Below, piece by piece: positions 38,077-40,229 of a DNA stretch of 40,229 nucleotides (positions are counted from its first letter, which is position 1; every line of letters starts with the position of its first letter). Source of the stretch: a virus; IMG/VR virus record IMGVR_UViG_3300031977_001460, positions 1 through 40,229 of that record; one strand, written 5' to 3'. The translations under genes were made by a program, and so were the position numbers. The notes beneath the pieces were generated by a model. It searched no databases, was not told where the DNA came from, and was given only the letters and a program-made list of their open reading frames with translations.

Positions 38077-39731
38077 ATCGCACCTCCGTATGATTCAACG
38101 CCTGTCTCTCCGTGTATGGCCTCACCGAGAGCCATGATGGTCGCAACTGCCCCGTCAATCTTGTCTGCTGAATTCTTCTTGTCCGGCCTGATATTCGCGT
38201 TCGCGTCCTGATACGCTGCGAGATTGCTGATGTTCCAACGCAATACCGGGTTCCCGTCGTGACGCAATCGGTTCTGATAAATCAGCGTCTCAAAACTCTT
38301 GCACGGTGCGGAATAGTTCATAATCGTTTGGTTAAACTTGCACAGCTTGTCTTCTGGGAATCCGTGATTGTTTCGCAGGTGGTACAGGAACTCGCCGCTG
38401 ATGTGCGGGTCGAACACCAGTGCCGAAGGCTGGTGCCGCTCGAATAGTGCATTGACCTGTGCCGCGATGGCCTCGTGGTCGGCAGACTGCCCGTAAGTCC
38501 CTGCGATTTGCCCCCTGTGCATCCACTCAACAACCTGCCGTCTGTCGTATGCCGCACGCTCGTCCATCGCCTCCGAGGGAGCCCAAAACCACGACTTCAC
38601 AAAGTATTCCTCACCTTTTCGCCAGACAATCGCCATCGCATTCAGGTCGCGTGTCTCGGCAAGGTCTACCGCTGCCCAGCAAGGGAGTCCTTCCATGTCC
38701 TCTTCACTGAAAGAATCCTCACAAGCATCCCACTTGTCCATACCGATCCAGCGTTCGGCCTGTCCCACCCATTGATCAAGATGCTTTCGCCGGAAGTTGT
38801 TCTCCGCACTCCCCGAGACTTTTGCGGAACGGCAGAAATCGGCAAGGGAGTCTTCGTAGATCGAGATGCCGAGGTTGGGATTAGCCTTGTGCCATGTGAG
38901 CGGATCTTCCCAGTCATCGCCCTCGTCGATTGTCGCGACGTAACCGTGATATGCGTCGTGTTCAACGTGTCCTTCAATTGCGTTGCGTAGGATCTCCCGT
39001 TGTTCCCAGCAGATGCTCGCACGGTCAACGCCTGCTGTGGTGATCGCCACCATAAGAGGCGAGAACCTTGCACCCATACCCGACATCATCACGTCATAAA
39101 GCCCGCGTTCCTTGTGTGCGTGGAGTTCGTCCACAACGCAGATGTGAGGGTTTAGACCGTCCAGAGTGTTGTAATCGCTCGATACCGCTTTCAGGCTGGC
39201 GTTCATTTTCTCGAACGTGATCGCGTTCTTGAGAACCCTGACACGCTTCTTGATCGCTGGACTGAGAACCCTGCCGCAGTCGTCAAACAGAATCTTGGCT
39301 TGTTCCCGCTTGGTTGCCGCAGCGTAAACCTCTGCACCCTGCTCGCCGTCCATCAGCAGACCCTTCAACGCGAAGCCTGCCGTCATTGTCGTCTTCCCGT
39401 TCTTACGCGGGACTTCGATGTACGATTGCCGATACCGTCTTGAACCATCCTCCCGATACCAGCCAAACAAAGGCTTAACGATGCAATCACGCTGCCACGG
39501 TTGGAGACTGAGAGGCTGTCCAGCGAACTTGCCCTTGTAATGTTGAAGATAGTCGAAGAACTCGACCGCATGCATTGCCTTATCTTCGTGCCACACAAGA
39601 CCGGCAGACTTGGCCCGCTTATGGTCGTTAATGAGTCGCTCGATGCACAGCGTCTCCATCTGACTCAAAGGACGGTCGCCCTTCAGCAGCTTCATAAGGT
39701 CTTGCTCGTGCTGTGCTTGTGCGGGTGTCAA
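38067..39731 (-). CDS. terL: Large terminase (TerL)
   Basis: 554 aa with TTG start overlapping the small-subunit stop (TTGA). Walker A VPRKNGKT at 107-114; Walker B ICVVDE with D201 and E202; coupling motif near 240; nuclease acids in CWAAVDLAETRDLN, SALVFDPHISG and KIDGAVATIMALGEAI. The HK97-type phage terminase family fits. It is the ATPase and nuclease motor that packs and cuts DNA. An ATG within DLMKLLKG is a possible shorter start. Confidence 0.93.
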   Translation of the reverse strand: MTPAQAQHEQDLMKLLKGDRPLSQMETLCIERLINDHKRAKSAGLVWHEDKAMHAVEFFDYLQHYKGKFAGQPLSLQPWQRDCIVKPLFGWYREDGSRRYRQSYIEVPRKNGKTTMTAGFALKGLLMDGEQGAEVYAAATKREQAKILFDDCGRVLSPAIKKRVRVLKNAITFEKMNASLKAVSSDYNTLDGLNPHICVVDELHAHKERGLYDVMMSGMGARFSPLMVAITTAGVDRASICWEQREILRNAIEGHVEHDAYHGYVATIDEGDDWEDPLTWHKANPNLGISIYEDSLADFCRSAKVSGSAENNFRRKHLDQWVGQAERWIGMDKWDACEDSFSEEDMEGLPCWAAVDLAETRDLNAMAIVWRKGEEYFVKSWFWAPSEAMDERAAYDRRQVVEWMHRGQIAGTYGQSADHEAIAAQVNALFERHQPSALVFDPHISGEFLYHLRNNHGFPEDKLCKFNQTIMNYSAPCKSFETLIYQNRLRHDGNPVLRWNISNLAAYQDANANIRPDKKNSADKIDGAVATIMALGEAIHGETGVESYGGAMWL

Positions 39732-40183
39732 TTCATGCTCCGCTTAAGTAGTGCGTCAAATGCGTCTTCCTCAGTGTCCTCTGAAAGCGTCAACCCGCTT
39801 CTATCACTTGGTGTCATGCCGAACGACTTCATCAGTTCCCGCACACGCTTCCACATATTTGACGCCGCACCAAAACGCGGCCCCAGATACTCCACTCCTT
39901 TATCGCTGACAGCTATCGCACCTTCACCCTGCGAGCCACGGTGGTGGTATTCCCACTCACAGAGGAACTTGGAGAGAAACGCAATCGCCAGACCGTCCAT
40001 TTCGGTGCAAACGCCGTGCTTCTCGAACAGGTCAAGAAATCGCTCGTAATACGATTGCTCTTGCTCGTTCAGTTCAAGCATGGATTCAGGACGTGCCTGT
40101 GGCAGCTCTTTAGAACCGTGCCGGTCAGCACGATATGTGCCCTCTAACTCCAGTTTATTTTTAGGCTTTCTCGGTCTTCCCAT
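39728..40183 (-). CDS. terS: Small terminase, P27 family (TerS)
   Basis: 151 aa. The N-terminal GRPRKPKNKLELEGTYRADR is the P27 signature, followed by HGSKELPQARPESMLELNEQ and the C-terminal oligomerisation region (RVRELMKSFGMTPSDRSGL). GGAGG precedes the ATG by 9 nt. It binds the packaging site and recruits TerL. The 46 nt before it reach the window end; if circular, its upstream region continues with the HTH gene at 31-219. Confidence 0.9.
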   Translation of the reverse strand: MGRPRKPKNKLELEGTYRADRHGSKELPQARPESMLELNEQEQSYYERFLDLFEKHGVCTEMDGLAIAFLSKFLCEWEYHHRGSQGEGAIAVSDKGVEYLGPRFGAASNMWKRVRELMKSFGMTPSDRSGLTLSEDTEEDAFDALLKRSMN

Positions 40184-40229
40184 TTTGGAAGTCCTCCGGG
40201 TTGTTTTTTTGCCAAAAAGTTTTCGCGAG

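Noticed and set aside
1-40229. Integrase, attachment site or lysogeny module
   Set aside because: No tyrosine or serine recombinase motif was found in any frame I read, and no long repeat at the ends suggests att sites.

Overview
The window reads as a tailed bacteriophage genome of the siphovirus type (HK97-fold head, non-contractile tail). Every gene I can support lies on the minus strand, so transcription runs from about 40,200 down to 1, mostly through ATGA, GTGA or TAATG overlaps. Neither end cuts a gene. Joining the ends would give the usual order HNH endonuclease - HTH protein - TerS - TerL, so this is probably a complete, circularly permuted genome of about 40.2 kb (inference). I see no integrase, DNA polymerase, canonical tRNA or CRISPR array.

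Layout in transcription order. Packaging and head: TerS, TerL, portal and S49 protease (40183-35687). A regulatory gap with three inverted repeats and a terminator follows, then two small genes (one HTH) and the major capsid gene, which has its own promoter, a hairpin leader and a terminator (35512-33522). Neck and tail: 144-aa protein, gp8-like connector, head closure, gp10-like protein, tail terminator, tail tube, chaperones G/GT with an A-AAA-AAG frameshift site, a short tape measure and two distal tail proteins (33487-26509). A translationally coupled block then encodes a very cysteine-rich protein, a glycosyltransferase-like protein, a 2OG-Fe(II) oxygenase and a methyltransferase (26512-23447). 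Regulation: a leaderless HTH gene, two tiny genes and a phage CsrA followed by a multi-hairpin RNA (23251-22304). DNA metabolism: RecE-like nuclease, ERF annealing protein, SNF2-like helicase, DNA methylase, DEAD-type helicase, HNH, a second nuclease, a nucleotide-kinase-like protein and a metallophosphoesterase (22283-10767), interrupted at 13791-14390 by a 600-bp stretch of hairpins and broken frames. Lysis/envelope region: small membrane proteins, a signal-peptide protein and a papain-like protease in the place where an endolysin is expected (10770-6866). Last come a LamG/Ig fibre protein, a 940-aa repeat protein, a PAPS-type sulfotransferase, an HNH endonuclease and an HTH protein (6560-31).

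Host: the mix of CsrA, sulfotransferase, papain-family protease, cysteine-rich surface protein and glycan-type enzymes, at roughly 50% GC, would suit an aquatic bacterium such as a planctomycete, but nothing here proves it.

The most unusual items are: a single 32-nt hairpin before the capsid gene that resembles a type I-C CRISPR repeat and shares a 17-nt core with the leader of the tape measure gene; the phage CsrA; the modification-enzyme block next to the tail genes; the protease-based lysis region; and the structured RNA near 14.1-14.4 kb.
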